Positions 48,119 to 57,311 of a DNA stretch of 64,000 bases are shown here, one piece after another (within the stretch, counting starts at the first letter, position 1; each line of letters opens with the position of its first letter). The stretch is from Sphingobacterium spiritivorum (GTDB taxonomy: Bacteria > Bacteroidota > Bacteroidia > Sphingobacteriales > Sphingobacteriaceae). The stretch lies in assembly GCF_016724845.1 (NCBI RefSeq), contig NZ_CP068082.1, forward strand, positions 3,286,001 to 3,350,000, in the 5' to 3' direction. The position numbers and the translations under genes were made by a program. The notes beneath the pieces are model-generated. The model did no database searches and had not been told where the DNA came from. It saw nothing but the letters and a program-made list of their open reading frames with translations.

Positions 48119-48304
48119 ATGTTCAAGCAAATAACAAACTTAAATGGCGATGAAATTTATCTGATCACATCGCTGTGGATATTCCTGGTATTCTTCGTTG
48201 CGGTAGCATTGATGCTATTCTGGATGAAGAAAGATCATATTCAGTATATGAAAGAATTGCCTCTCGATGGTCAGGACGAACAAAATGGTCAAACAACAGA
48301 ATAA
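48119..48304 (+). CDS. ccoQ: cbb3 oxidase small subunit CcoQ
   Basis: 61 residues with one membrane segment (ITSLWIFLVFFVAVALMLFW) and a short cytosolic tail (KKDHIQYMKELPLDGQDE). Size, single span and place between ccoNO and ccoP are those of CcoQ, which stabilises the complex. It begins 11 bp after ccoNO. Confidence 0.85.
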   Translation: MFKQITNLNGDEIYLITSLWIFLVFFVAVALMLFWMKKDHIQYMKELPLDGQDEQNGQTTE

Positions 48305-48313
48305 AAATAGATT

Positions 48314-49207
48314 ATGAAATTATTTTTAGTAGCAGATTCTACTGCCGTAAGTTCAGGTTGGAACATGAGTACCGGCAATATATATAATGATATCCTTATC
48401 ATTCTGTTGGTGGTGGTATTGATCGTCCTGCTCTTTACTGCGCTTTCCGTTAGTAAAGCGATAAAATCCATTTTGAAGATTACTATGCCTGAAGTGCTTT
48501 TGCAGGAACAGGCGGCAAAAGTTGCTGCAAAGCAGGCCCGTAAAATCAAATGGTCGAATAACTGGAAAAAGATAATGGGACTGAGACCGATCTCAGAAGA
48601 AAAGGATATTGTGATTGATCACAGTTATGATGGTATAAAAGAGCTGGATAATCCGATTCCGATCTGGTTTAATGCCTTATTCTATTCTACTATTACATTT
48701 GGTATTATCTACCTGTTGGTGTACCATGTATTTGGATGGGGATTGAATCAGGATCAGGAATATGTGAGGGAAGTTGCTCAGGCTGAAAAGGCCAAACAGG
48801 AGTATCTCGCCCAGGTAGCGGATCTTATCGATGAAACATCTATTACGGTGGATGAGACGGGGGCTATGGCTGCAGCAGGTAAAGCCATCTTTGCAGCGAA
48901 CTGTTCTGCATGTCATGGTCAGGCCGGAGAAGGGGGAATCGGACCTAATCTTACAGATCGGTTCTGGTTGCATGGCGGAGAGATTAAAGATGTTTTTAAA
49001 ACAGTAAAGTATGGTGTGCCGGATAAAGGTATGGTGCCATGGGAACAGACATTGTCTCCGGCACAAATAGCAGAGGTAAGTAATTACATCGTTTCGATAC
49101 GGGATACAAAACCGGGTAATCCTAAAGAACCGCAGGGAGCAGAAGTAGAGTATGCATCTGCGGAGAAAGATGCCGAAGCCGAAACAGATACTACAGCCGT
49201 ACAATAG
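48314..49207 (+). CDS. ccoP: cbb3 oxidase subunit III, CcoP
   Basis: 297 residues. Two membrane segments (DILIILLVVVLIVLLFTALS near residue 30 and FNALFYSTITFGIIYLLVYH near 120) and one c-type heme domain with CSACH and a distal MVPW methionine. I see only one CxxCH, whereas proteobacterial CcoP has two, so this is the short mono-heme form. It passes electrons from cytochrome c to the fused CcoNO. It is followed by ccoG with a small gap. Confidence 0.92.
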   Translation: MKLFLVADSTAVSSGWNMSTGNIYNDILIILLVVVLIVLLFTALSVSKAIKSILKITMPEVLLQEQAAKVAAKQARKIKWSNNWKKIMGLRPISEEKDIVIDHSYDGIKELDNPIPIWFNALFYSTITFGIIYLLVYHVFGWGLNQDQEYVREVAQAEKAKQEYLAQVADLIDETSITVDETGAMAAAGKAIFAANCSACHGQAGEGGIGPNLTDRFWLHGGEIKDVFKTVKYGVPDKGMVPWEQTLSPAQIAEVSNYIVSIRDTKPGNPKEPQGAEVEYASAEKDAEAETDTTAVQ

Positions 49208-49217
49208 GTATATAATT

Positions 49218-50603
49218 ATGCAGGTAACAACGAATATTCAGGATATCAATCCTCCGAAATCTAAAAAGAGAAATTGGATCTATGCCAAGAAACCTTCCGG
49301 CAAGCTCTATAACTATCGCCAGTGGTTTGGATATTCGTTGTTGCTGTTTTTATTTGCAGCTCCGTTTATTAAAATCAAAGGAGAACCTTTTTTGATGTTT
49401 AATATCATTGAGCGCAAATTCTCTATTTTCGGAAATTTATTTTATCCCCAAGATCTGCATATTTTCGTGTTCGGCATGCTGATCGCGATGGTATGTATTG
49501 TGTTGTTTACTGTAGTTTATGGACGGGTCTGGTGCGGTTGGGCCTGTCCGCAAACTATCTTTATGGAATTGATATTCCGCAAGATAGAATACTGGATAGA
49601 AGGAGACTGGACACAGCAGAAGAAATTAAATGCTGCAGAAAATTCTTTGGAGAAGAATAAGAAAAAGATACTCAAGCATACGATATTTCTGATTATATCT
49701 TTTTTTATTTCGAATATCTTTCTGTCTTATATTATTGGTACTGATGCACTCATTAAGATTATTACGGATCCTTTTGATGCACACATTGCGGGGCTGATTT
49801 CCATTTCTGTTTTTACCTTGGTTTTCTATGCTGTATTTTCTTATATCCGCGAGATTGTCTGTATTGCGATTTGTCCGTACGGAAGGCTGCAAAGTGTATT
49901 GCTGGATGATCAAAGTACAGTCGTAGCGTATGATCATTTCAGAGGCGAACCGCGGGGTAAGCAAAGAAAGGATGATCATAAGGAAAAGGGAGACTGTGTG
50001 GATTGCAATTTATGTGTACAGGTGTGTCCTACAGGTATAGATATCCGTAAGGGATTACAGATGGAATGTGTCAGTTGTACCGCATGTATAGATGCCTGTG
50101 ACGGTGTCATGAAAAAAATAGGAAAACCAAGTCGTCTTATCGGGTTTTACGCTATGGGTGAAATTGAACGTAAGGATGATTTCAAAAAGAATAATGTAAG
50201 AGCAATTGCGTATTCCATTGTATTAGCCGTATTGATGGGAGTATTTGGTTACATGATATTCAGCCGAACACAAGTTGGTGCTACACTGCTGAGAGCCAAA
50301 GGAAGTACTTATCAGTTAAGAGAAGATCATACCATTTCGAATCTTTATTCGCTGGAACTGATCAACAAGAGTGGTAAAGAAATGCCTTTTACGCTGGAAA
50401 GCGAAGATCCCAAATTAACACTACAACTGGTTAATAAAATTAATAAACTGAATAAGGATGGCAGTGCTAAACTCAGTTTTTTTCTGATTATCAATAATAA
50501 AGATGTGGAGCATTATAAATCAAATGTCAGAATAAATATTATGTCCGAAGGGAAAAAGATAGAAACCCTGAAAACGACATTTATTGCTCCTCCGGGAATG
50601 TAG
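49218..50603 (+). CDS. ccoG: Cytochrome c oxidase accessory protein CcoG (RdxA/FixG family)
   Basis: 461 residues from the ATG at 49218; an earlier in-frame ATG at 49152 lies inside ccoP. Five or so membrane segments (GYSLLLFLFAAPFIKI and others) surround a CxxxCP site in CGWACPQTIFMELIF, and a ferredoxin-like domain with CVDCNLCVQVCPTGIDI and CVSCTACIDACDG holds two 4Fe-4S clusters. The last 110 residues are an Ig-like periplasmic domain. It is a cuprous-reducing assembly factor of cbb3 oxidase. Confidence 0.92.
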   Translation: MQVTTNIQDINPPKSKKRNWIYAKKPSGKLYNYRQWFGYSLLLFLFAAPFIKIKGEPFLMFNIIERKFSIFGNLFYPQDLHIFVFGMLIAMVCIVLFTVVYGRVWCGWACPQTIFMELIFRKIEYWIEGDWTQQKKLNAAENSLEKNKKKILKHTIFLIISFFISNIFLSYIIGTDALIKIITDPFDAHIAGLISISVFTLVFYAVFSYIREIVCIAICPYGRLQSVLLDDQSTVVAYDHFRGEPRGKQRKDDHKEKGDCVDCNLCVQVCPTGIDIRKGLQMECVSCTACIDACDGVMKKIGKPSRLIGFYAMGEIERKDDFKKNNVRAIAYSIVLAVLMGVFGYMIFSRTQVGATLLRAKGSTYQLREDHTISNLYSLELINKSGKEMPFTLESEDPKLTLQLVNKINKLNKDGSAKLSFFLIINNKDVEHYKSNVRINIMSEGKKIETLKTTFIAPPGM

Positions 50604-50621
50604 TATAAAAAACAACGAAGT

Positions 50622-51044
50622 ATGAATTGGGGTAAAAAAATAGTAGTCAGTCTCGCCGTATTTATGTCAGGTATTATAGGTGCAGGAATATATATGGTGA
50701 GTCATAATGCGGATACATTAGAGGAAGAGGACTATTATGAAAAGGGATTAAACTACGATGATACCTATAATAGAAAATCAAACGTGATCAGAGATCATGC
50801 GGAACCCGTTATAAAAGCAGTGAATGATACTCTTTATATTGATTTTCAGCATCCGCAAAACAAAGGTAAACTGGTATTCAAGCGTCCTTCTGACAGTCAT
50901 CTGGATATTTCCTTACCGTTTGCTACGGCTTCGACCGGATATCGTTTGCCTATACAGTCTTTTCAGAAAGGACGCTGGAGTCTGGAAATACAATGGGAGG
51001 GTAATGCGGTTCCTTATATTTTTGAAAAACATATATTCCTGTAG
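50622..51044 (+). CDS. ccoH: FixH family protein, CcoH-like
   Basis: 140 residues: one N-terminal membrane segment (IVVSLAVFMSGIIGAGIYM), the usual DTLEEEDYYEKGLNYDDTYNR block that defines FixH, and a small beta-rich periplasmic domain ending in WSLEIQWEG. It assists cbb3 assembly. It lies 18 bp after ccoG. Confidence 0.88.
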   Translation: MNWGKKIVVSLAVFMSGIIGAGIYMVSHNADTLEEEDYYEKGLNYDDTYNRKSNVIRDHAEPVIKAVNDTLYIDFQHPQNKGKLVFKRPSDSHLDISLPFATASTGYRLPIQSFQKGRWSLEIQWEGNAVPYIFEKHIFL

Positions 51045-51047
51045 CAT

Positions 51048-51740
51048 ATGACTTATCATTATCTGGCATTTTTTATGGGTTTATTAGGTAGTCTGCACTG
51101 TGCAGTGATGTGTGGTCCTTTACTGATGGCTTTTCAGGGAGGTCAACAGATGTCCTGGACTGTAGTGCTTAATAAAATCCTGTATCAATCCGGCCGGATA
51201 TTGACATATGGGCTTTTGGGTGTTGTCCTGGGTCTGTTTGGTAACTTGGCTTCTATACAAGGCTGGCAGCAATGGATGAGTTTGTTGACAGGATCTATTC
51301 TGATAGGAATTGGTCTTTTCCATCTTTATGGTAAACAAAATAGCAAATTTGCCAAATGGCAGACAACCTTTATCACGCCTTTCGCTAAACTGATGGGAAG
51401 GTGGCTGTATCGTCCGGGAGGAAGTTTTGTGGCTGGTATATTAAATGGATTACTACCTTGCGGTATGGTTTATATGGCTCTGGCTGCTGCTTTGAATGCA
51501 GCTACTGTTTCAGGCAGTTTTATGTTTATGGTACTTTTTGGTACCGGTACTTTACCTTTACTACTTGCAGTTTCATTTGCAGGCCACTTTCCAAATAAAA
51601 TATTTAAGTTCAATTTTAACAAATGGCTGCCGGCACTCTATCTTCTGATGGGCATTTGGTTTATGCTGAGGGGTGCTAACCTTGATATTCCTTATCTTAG
51701 TCCATTGATTCATATGAATGGAGCTGCACATTGTGCATAG
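51048..51740 (+). CDS. SafE/TauE-like (UreH domain) membrane protein of the cco operon
   Basis: 230 residues and six or seven membrane segments. It opens with LGSLHCAVMCGPLL, the HC..MCGP motif of UreH/SafE-type proteins that often follow fixH in Bacteroidota. GGSFVAGILNGLLPCGMVYM is the second repeat half. It probably moves or delivers copper or another ligand for the oxidase; this is inferred from context. It begins 3 bp after ccoH and ends the operon. Confidence 0.8.
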   Translation: MTYHYLAFFMGLLGSLHCAVMCGPLLMAFQGGQQMSWTVVLNKILYQSGRILTYGLLGVVLGLFGNLASIQGWQQWMSLLTGSILIGIGLFHLYGKQNSKFAKWQTTFITPFAKLMGRWLYRPGGSFVAGILNGLLPCGMVYMALAAALNAATVSGSFMFMVLFGTGTLPLLLAVSFAGHFPNKIFKFNFNKWLPALYLLMGIWFMLRGANLDIPYLSPLIHMNGAAHCA

Positions 51741-51890
51741 CCGTATCTTCTCTTCTTTTATTTTTCTTAATGCTAAGAAAATAGCCTAAATTTATTCCAA
51801 ACCTGTTTGGGGTTGCTTTAAATAAAAGATTTTTGTTCTGATTGCTGTGCATATAACAGCTGTTATTATAATCAGACCAATGAAAATGCT

Positions 51891-53384
51891 ATGGAAGTGC
51901 TTGCTATCGAATCACATCATGTCAATATGGTATGGGAGTTTTTAGTACAATGGTACTGGATACCACTCTCTATCTTATACATTGGGGTTATTTCTACTAT
52001 TCTTATCGAAAACCGAAATCCCAGCAAGACTGTATCATGGGTAATGGTAATCGTTTTTCTTCCCGTCATCGGTCTTATTCTGTATTACCTGTTTGGACAG
52101 AAGTTTCAGAAGATCCGTAAATTTCAACGTATGAGCCAGCAACAGGCTGAGCTGCTGGAGCGGGAATGGAATAAACTGGAGCCCGAAATGGAACGCGATC
52201 TGGAGACGATAGAAGAATGGATAGGCTCAGCTCATCGTGTATTTACCTTTCTCAAGAATGAACGGCTATCTTCTCCTTCATTGCGTAACCGGGTTACTTT
52301 GCTTACTAACGGTGAGGAAAAATTCCCTGCATTTCTAAAAGCAATCCGGGAAGCCAGACATGCTATTCATTTAGAATATTACATTTTTGAACTGGATAAC
52401 ATAGGACTGGAAGTGTTAAATGCATTGGAAGAAAAGGCAGCCGAAGGGGTCAAAGTACGTTTGATAGTAGATAGTTTCGGATCGCCGGACTTGGTCAAAT
52501 ATCTGGTTGCAAGTAAAAAGAGTAAAATAGAATTTCAACCCTTTCTGCCTGTGACTTTTACCTCTCTGGCCAATTCCAATTATCGTAATCACCGTAAGAT
52601 CGCAGTGATAGATGGCCATATTGGTTTTGTTGGGGGAATTAATATTTCAGATCGCTATATCAATTATCCGGGACAATCTAATGCCGTTTTCTGGAGAGAT
52701 ACCTCTGTCATGATCGAGGGTGAAGCTGTAAATATGTTGCAGGTGAATTTTTGGATGTCCTGGAATCAGACTGACGGCGAACCATTTATGATTACCCGTG
52801 AGTATCTGTGCAGCAAACCTTTTCAGTTTCCCGAACAGGCTGCAGTGGCTTTCACATCCAGTGATCCGGGATCGGTGGGACCATTTAATATGGAAGCAAT
52901 CTTACTGGCTATCAGCGAGGCCAAGAACAGAGTACAGCTATGTACACCGTATTATATTCCCAGTGATGAGTTATCTACTGCTTTGCAGGTCGCTGCCGCT
53001 TCAGGCGTAGAAGTTGAATTAATGATGCCGGCTCAATCGGATTCTTATTTTGTGCAGCATGCCAGTTTTTCATTTCTCAAGTCTCTCTTAAACAGAGGGG
53101 TCAAAGTGTATCTGTATACTAAAGGATTTATCCATGCCAAGACATTGTGTATTGACGGCAAAGTCGCCTTTATCGGGACTACTAATTTGGATATACGCAG
53201 TTTCTACATCAATTTTGAGATTTCTGCTATTATTAGTGACCTGCAACTATGTGTTAATCTGGAAAATCAATTTGAAAAGGACAAAACCAATTCGGACTTG
53301 CTCACATTGAAGATATGGAAAAATCGTTCCAAATGGAAAAAAGGAGTGGATTCGCTTTGCCGGTTACTGGCTCCATTGCTTTAA
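51891..53384 (+). CDS. cls: Cardiolipin synthase
   Basis: 497 residues. Two membrane segments open the protein (WEFLVQWYWIPLSILYIGV and TVSWVMVIVFLPVIGLILYY). Two phospholipase-D HxKxxxxD motifs follow: NYRNHRKIAVIDGHIGFVGG near residue 235 and FIHAKTLCIDGKVAFIGTTN near residue 420. It makes cardiolipin from two phosphatidylglycerols. The gene starts its own unit 150 bp after the cco operon. Confidence 0.95.
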   Translation: MEVLAIESHHVNMVWEFLVQWYWIPLSILYIGVISTILIENRNPSKTVSWVMVIVFLPVIGLILYYLFGQKFQKIRKFQRMSQQQAELLEREWNKLEPEMERDLETIEEWIGSAHRVFTFLKNERLSSPSLRNRVTLLTNGEEKFPAFLKAIREARHAIHLEYYIFELDNIGLEVLNALEEKAAEGVKVRLIVDSFGSPDLVKYLVASKKSKIEFQPFLPVTFTSLANSNYRNHRKIAVIDGHIGFVGGINISDRYINYPGQSNAVFWRDTSVMIEGEAVNMLQVNFWMSWNQTDGEPFMITREYLCSKPFQFPEQAAVAFTSSDPGSVGPFNMEAILLAISEAKNRVQLCTPYYIPSDELSTALQVAAASGVEVELMMPAQSDSYFVQHASFSFLKSLLNRGVKVYLYTKGFIHAKTLCIDGKVAFIGTTNLDIRSFYINFEISAIISDLQLCVNLENQFEKDKTNSDLLTLKIWKNRSKWKKGVDSLCRLLAPLL

Positions 53385-53466
53385 GGAATGTTAAATTTCG
53401 GGGCTTCCTATGCTTGTTTCGCTAAAAATGGATATATTTAGCATTCTGAAAAATACGACGCTATAC

Positions 53467-56190
53467 ATGAAGTCATTAAATTTTTTTATTGTATTCCTGA
53501 TTGCTACATTTGCCTTTCAGGCCAAATCTCTGGCACAAGATAAACCCACTATTCCGATTAATACTGTTGTTGAAAAAGCACAGAAGCTTTTTCAGGTCTA
53601 TCCGATCGAAAAGGTTCACGTGCACTTCGATAAACCGTATTATGCGGTAGGAGACACACTCTGGTTTAAAACTTATCTGAATCGCAATCTGTTTGAATAC
53701 GATCCTTCGAAGATCACCTATGTTGAGGTGTTGAATAGCCGGGATTCTCTTATCCAGACTTTCAAAATTCCTTTAAAAGAAGGTGTAGGTAACGGATATT
53801 TTGTATTGGATCCTCAGTTTATGGTCAAAGACAATTACCGTTTCAGAGCTTATACCAAATGGATGGCCAATTTTGATCCAGTATATTTCTTCAATAAGAT
53901 TATACCTATAGGAGATGCTATTAATAATAAGGTCATTACCAATATTGAATTCAAACCAAATGACAACGGTACCAAAACACAGGCTATTGTTCAGTTTAAA
54001 GATAAGACAGGTAAGATATTAAGTCGATCCAAAGTCAATTGGGAAGCTATATCCGGATGGGAAACCATCAGTAAAGGAAAAGGTGAAACCGATGATATGG
54101 GACGTATCACAATGAATATTTCTGCCAAGGATCGTGAAATACTGCAAAGCGGAGAGCTGACGGTCAAGGTCGATGGAGAGAAAGGGCAACCCCCTTTAGT
54201 GGGTAATTTTTTACTAAAAAATGCCGTATGGGATGTAGATGTTCAATTTTTTCCGGAAGGTGGGGATCTCATTGCAGGACTGGCAAAGAATGTCGGGTTT
54301 AAAGCCGTGGGTTCGGATGGAAAAGGACAAAAAGTGACGGGCCGGATTGTAGATTCAAAGAATGCCACTATAACAGAATTTAAAGATCTGGGGTTAGGAA
54401 TGGGTATGTTCTCTATGCTTCCTATTGCGGGGGAGAAGTATAAAGCCAGCGTCAAGTTTGAAAATGGACAGGAGCGCACCTATACACTTCCGGATGTAAA
54501 AACCGAATCTGTCAATCTGGTATTCCATAAGGAAGCAGATACCACTATTCAAATGGGAATCGTGACCAGCGATACCTACTTTCAAAAAGTTCAGAATCAA
54601 CCCTACTATATTCTGGCCGTATCCAACGGACAGTTGTGTTATGCGGCACAGGCTACACTGAAAAATCCATCATTTTTACTGACCATACCAAAAAATCGTT
54701 TTCCAAACGGGATTGCTCAGATTACACTCATGAAGCCGGATGGAACTCCCATCAGTGAACGATTGATCTATATTCAATCCGATAAATTGCTGGACATAAA
54801 AGCAACGGCTGATAAGCAAGCCTACAAACCAAAAGATCTGGTCAAACTGAAACTGGCGATCGATAATAATGGTCAAAAATTTCCGGGTAGCTATTCGGTC
54901 GCTGTCGTAGACGAAACGAAAGTTCCTTATGATGATCAGGAAGACCTTTCTATAGTGAGTAATTTCCTGCTAACATCGGATATCAAAGGCTATGTGGAGA
55001 AGCCAAACTATTACTTTGATGAAAAGGTGGAAAACAGATTACAGGCTCTGGACGCATTGTTAATGACGCAAGGGTTCAGAAGGTTTTCTTATACAGACAT
55101 TATAACTGATAAATTGCCAGCTATTAATTTCCTTCCGGAACAAGGAATTACTATTTCCGGAGTACTCCGTATGAATACGGGTAGAACTGTTCAAAATGCA
55201 GGACTGCTTTTGAAAATCCCGGCAGCAGGAGTCAGCAAGGATGCGTACACGGATGTAAACGGTAAATTCAAATTTGAGAATGTGGTATTCCCGGATTCTT
55301 CAAAAGTAACGGTAAATGCCAGAAGTAATGATAATTACAGAAGCCTGGTTATCAATATGGATCAATCGTATTTTCCGGGTATTGATAAGAACAATCCTTA
55401 CGAAAGTAACAGGATTGACAATATAGATCGTTCAATTGCACCTTATCTGGATAACAGCCGCAAGGAATACCGTACATCTATCTTATTGGATGAAGTCGCG
55501 GTTACCGGAGTGGTGAAAAAAGTAGTATCAAGTAAAGATTTTCCATCTTTGTCCGGATTATCGATGCCTGAACACAGAATAGATCCATCCAGACTTTCCG
55601 GATGTAATATTCTTACTCAATGTCTGACAACAGTTTTGACAGGTATCACATTTGATACTCAGACGTTAAAATATTATGTAAGCAGGGACTACAATGCAGG
55701 AGGACGTATTCCGGTACAATTCTTCTTAAATGGTATGCCTATAGATGAAGCCAGTCTTAATTCTATCAATGTGCCCGATATTGAAGGGATCGAGATCTTC
55801 CTTCGGGATGAGTTAGGTACAGTGAGCAGAATGTATCAAAATAATGGTGTTGTCTCCATTTATACTAAGAAAGAGAAGAAACAACCTCGTATGTCCCTTG
55901 CACAGATTGAGAGTATGTTGCCAAAAACAAATGTTATTGATATGTATCCGCTGGGATATATCAAAGAAAGACAGTTTTATCTGCCTAAGTATGATACACC
56001 GCAACGTAAAGCTGCGAATGATCTGCGTACGACAATCTACTGGAATCCGAATGTAAATGTAACCGAAACGGGTGAGATAGAACTTGAATATTATAATGCA
56101 GATGGCAATGGTAATTATAAAGTCGTTGTCGAAGGAATGGATAAAACAGGTAATGTAGGTCGAAAAGTATTGATATATCAAGTCAAATAA
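53467..56190 (+). CDS. Exported MG2-domain protein with plug-like segment
   Basis: 907 residues from the ATG at 53467, which gives a signal peptide (MKSLNFFIVFLIATFAFQAK, cleavage near SLAQ). An alpha-2-macroglobulin MG2-like domain is marked by VHVHFDKPYYAVGDTLWFKT, followed by further Ig-like repeats (INMDQSYFPG marks the later part), a carboxypeptidase-regulatory-like segment (ISGVLRMNTGRTVQNAGLLL), and a plug-like segment near residue 740 (SGCNILTQCLTTVLTGITFD, then GGRIPVQFFLNGMPIDEA). Such proteins occur on the Bacteroidota surface or in the periplasm and have no firm function. It lies 82 bp after cls on the same strand. Confidence 0.75.
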   Translation: MKSLNFFIVFLIATFAFQAKSLAQDKPTIPINTVVEKAQKLFQVYPIEKVHVHFDKPYYAVGDTLWFKTYLNRNLFEYDPSKITYVEVLNSRDSLIQTFKIPLKEGVGNGYFVLDPQFMVKDNYRFRAYTKWMANFDPVYFFNKIIPIGDAINNKVITNIEFKPNDNGTKTQAIVQFKDKTGKILSRSKVNWEAISGWETISKGKGETDDMGRITMNISAKDREILQSGELTVKVDGEKGQPPLVGNFLLKNAVWDVDVQFFPEGGDLIAGLAKNVGFKAVGSDGKGQKVTGRIVDSKNATITEFKDLGLGMGMFSMLPIAGEKYKASVKFENGQERTYTLPDVKTESVNLVFHKEADTTIQMGIVTSDTYFQKVQNQPYYILAVSNGQLCYAAQATLKNPSFLLTIPKNRFPNGIAQITLMKPDGTPISERLIYIQSDKLLDIKATADKQAYKPKDLVKLKLAIDNNGQKFPGSYSVAVVDETKVPYDDQEDLSIVSNFLLTSDIKGYVEKPNYYFDEKVENRLQALDALLMTQGFRRFSYTDIITDKLPAINFLPEQGITISGVLRMNTGRTVQNAGLLLKIPAAGVSKDAYTDVNGKFKFENVVFPDSSKVTVNARSNDNYRSLVINMDQSYFPGIDKNNPYESNRIDNIDRSIAPYLDNSRKEYRTSILLDEVAVTGVVKKVVSSKDFPSLSGLSMPEHRIDPSRLSGCNILTQCLTTVLTGITFDTQTLKYYVSRDYNAGGRIPVQFFLNGMPIDEASLNSINVPDIEGIEIFLRDELGTVSRMYQNNGVVSIYTKKEKKQPRMSLAQIESMLPKTNVIDMYPLGYIKERQFYLPKYDTPQRKAANDLRTTIYWNPNVNVTETGEIELEYYNADGNGNYKVVVEGMDKTGNVGRKVLIYQVK

Positions 56191-56205
56191 TGCAGACCGC
56201 AATCC

Positions 56206-56247
56206 TAAAAAACAAGGGCTTCCTCTATCGGAAGCCTTTGTTTTTTT
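56206..56247. terminator. Bidirectional terminator between the MG2 gene and the BrkB-like gene
   Basis: AAAAACAAGGGCTTCC pairs with GGAAGCCTTTGTTTTT around a 6-base loop. Confidence 0.88.
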
Positions 56248-56294
56248 ATAGTCCCTTAAATCTGTAAATAAATAGATTTAAGAAAGAACCTGAT

Positions 56295-57305
56295 TTAATC
56301 TTTTTCAATTTCAGATACATTCATAGGTACTTCAGGAGTACTTTTTGAAATTTTGCGTTGTCCGGTTTCTACGTCTATTTCCAATTCTGTCTGTTTAACG
56401 AGAACTGCAAATGAAGTCGGCCGAATTCCTTTACCGTAACGTATAGCAATTTCTTTGGTAAACTCTGCTCCGAAGTAGAGAATAGCTGAAGAGTAATATA
56501 CCCAACCTAACAGGACTATAATAGATCCTGCAGCCCCATATGCACTTGCTGTGGCCGACTGGGTGATGTACAAAGAGATAGCATACCTTCCGAACATAAA
56601 TAATAAGGCGGTAAATATAGCTCCTCCTAGTATATCCCTGAACCTGACTTTGGCATCCGGAAGGAAGGAAAATATAAAGCCGAATAAAGCCGTAATAACC
56701 ATAAATGTAATTCCGGTATTAATCCAGTCCAGCATGGGCAGACTTATATTTTCAAAATACTGACCAAAGTAATTGGTGAGTGCCACGATAATCCCGTTGA
56801 TCATCAGTGAGGCAATCAGTAGAAATCCAAGACCCAATACCATGGAAAAAGATATAAGTCTGTTGATAATCAGTTTGAGCCATCCTTTTTTCGCTTTGGC
56901 CTTCACCTTCCATATTGTGTTTATAGAATCCTGTATATCTACAAAAATGGTCGTTGAGGTAATGATAAGTGTGACGATTCCGACAATAATTCCGATGTTC
57001 GATCTGTTTTCAAAGCTGATCTTTTGGATCGTTGACTGTACCTGTACAGCTACATCTTTTCCAAAGAGTTCTGAAAATTCCTTAAACACTTCATCACGCG
57101 CACCTGTGGGGCCGTCTAACTGTGTACCATAGAAAAATCCAATACACCAGATGATGATGATGATAAGCGGACCTATGGAGAATACAGTGTAATAGGCAAG
57201 TGAGGCGCTCATTTTCATACATTTGTCATCCAGAAAACCATTGATGACATTCATCATGAGTCCTCCAAAGTCTTTTACTCTGGCCTTAAACGGAATTTTT
57301 GACAT
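56295..57305 (-). CDS. YihY/BrkB-family inner-membrane protein
   Basis: 336 residues and six membrane segments (for example YYTVFSIGPLIIIIIWCIGF, GIIVGIVTLIITSTTIFV, LLMFGRYAISLYITQS). SASLAYYTVFSIGPL and GAAGSIIVLLGWVYYSSAIL are the conserved blocks of the YihY/BrkB group. The name RNase BN was once given to this family and is not supported. It lies 6 bp after the acyl-CoA ligase gene and is probably co-transcribed. Confidence 0.9.
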   Translation of the reverse strand: MSKIPFKARVKDFGGLMMNVINGFLDDKCMKMSASLAYYTVFSIGPLIIIIIWCIGFFYGTQLDGPTGARDEVFKEFSELFGKDVAVQVQSTIQKISFENRSNIGIIVGIVTLIITSTTIFVDIQDSINTIWKVKAKAKKGWLKLIINRLISFSMVLGLGFLLIASLMINGIIVALTNYFGQYFENISLPMLDWINTGITFMVITALFGFIFSFLPDAKVRFRDILGGAIFTALLFMFGRYAISLYITQSATASAYGAAGSIIVLLGWVYYSSAILYFGAEFTKEIAIRYGKGIRPTSFAVLVKQTELEIDVETGQRKISKSTPEVPMNVSEIEKD

Positions 57306-57311
57306 AAACTG

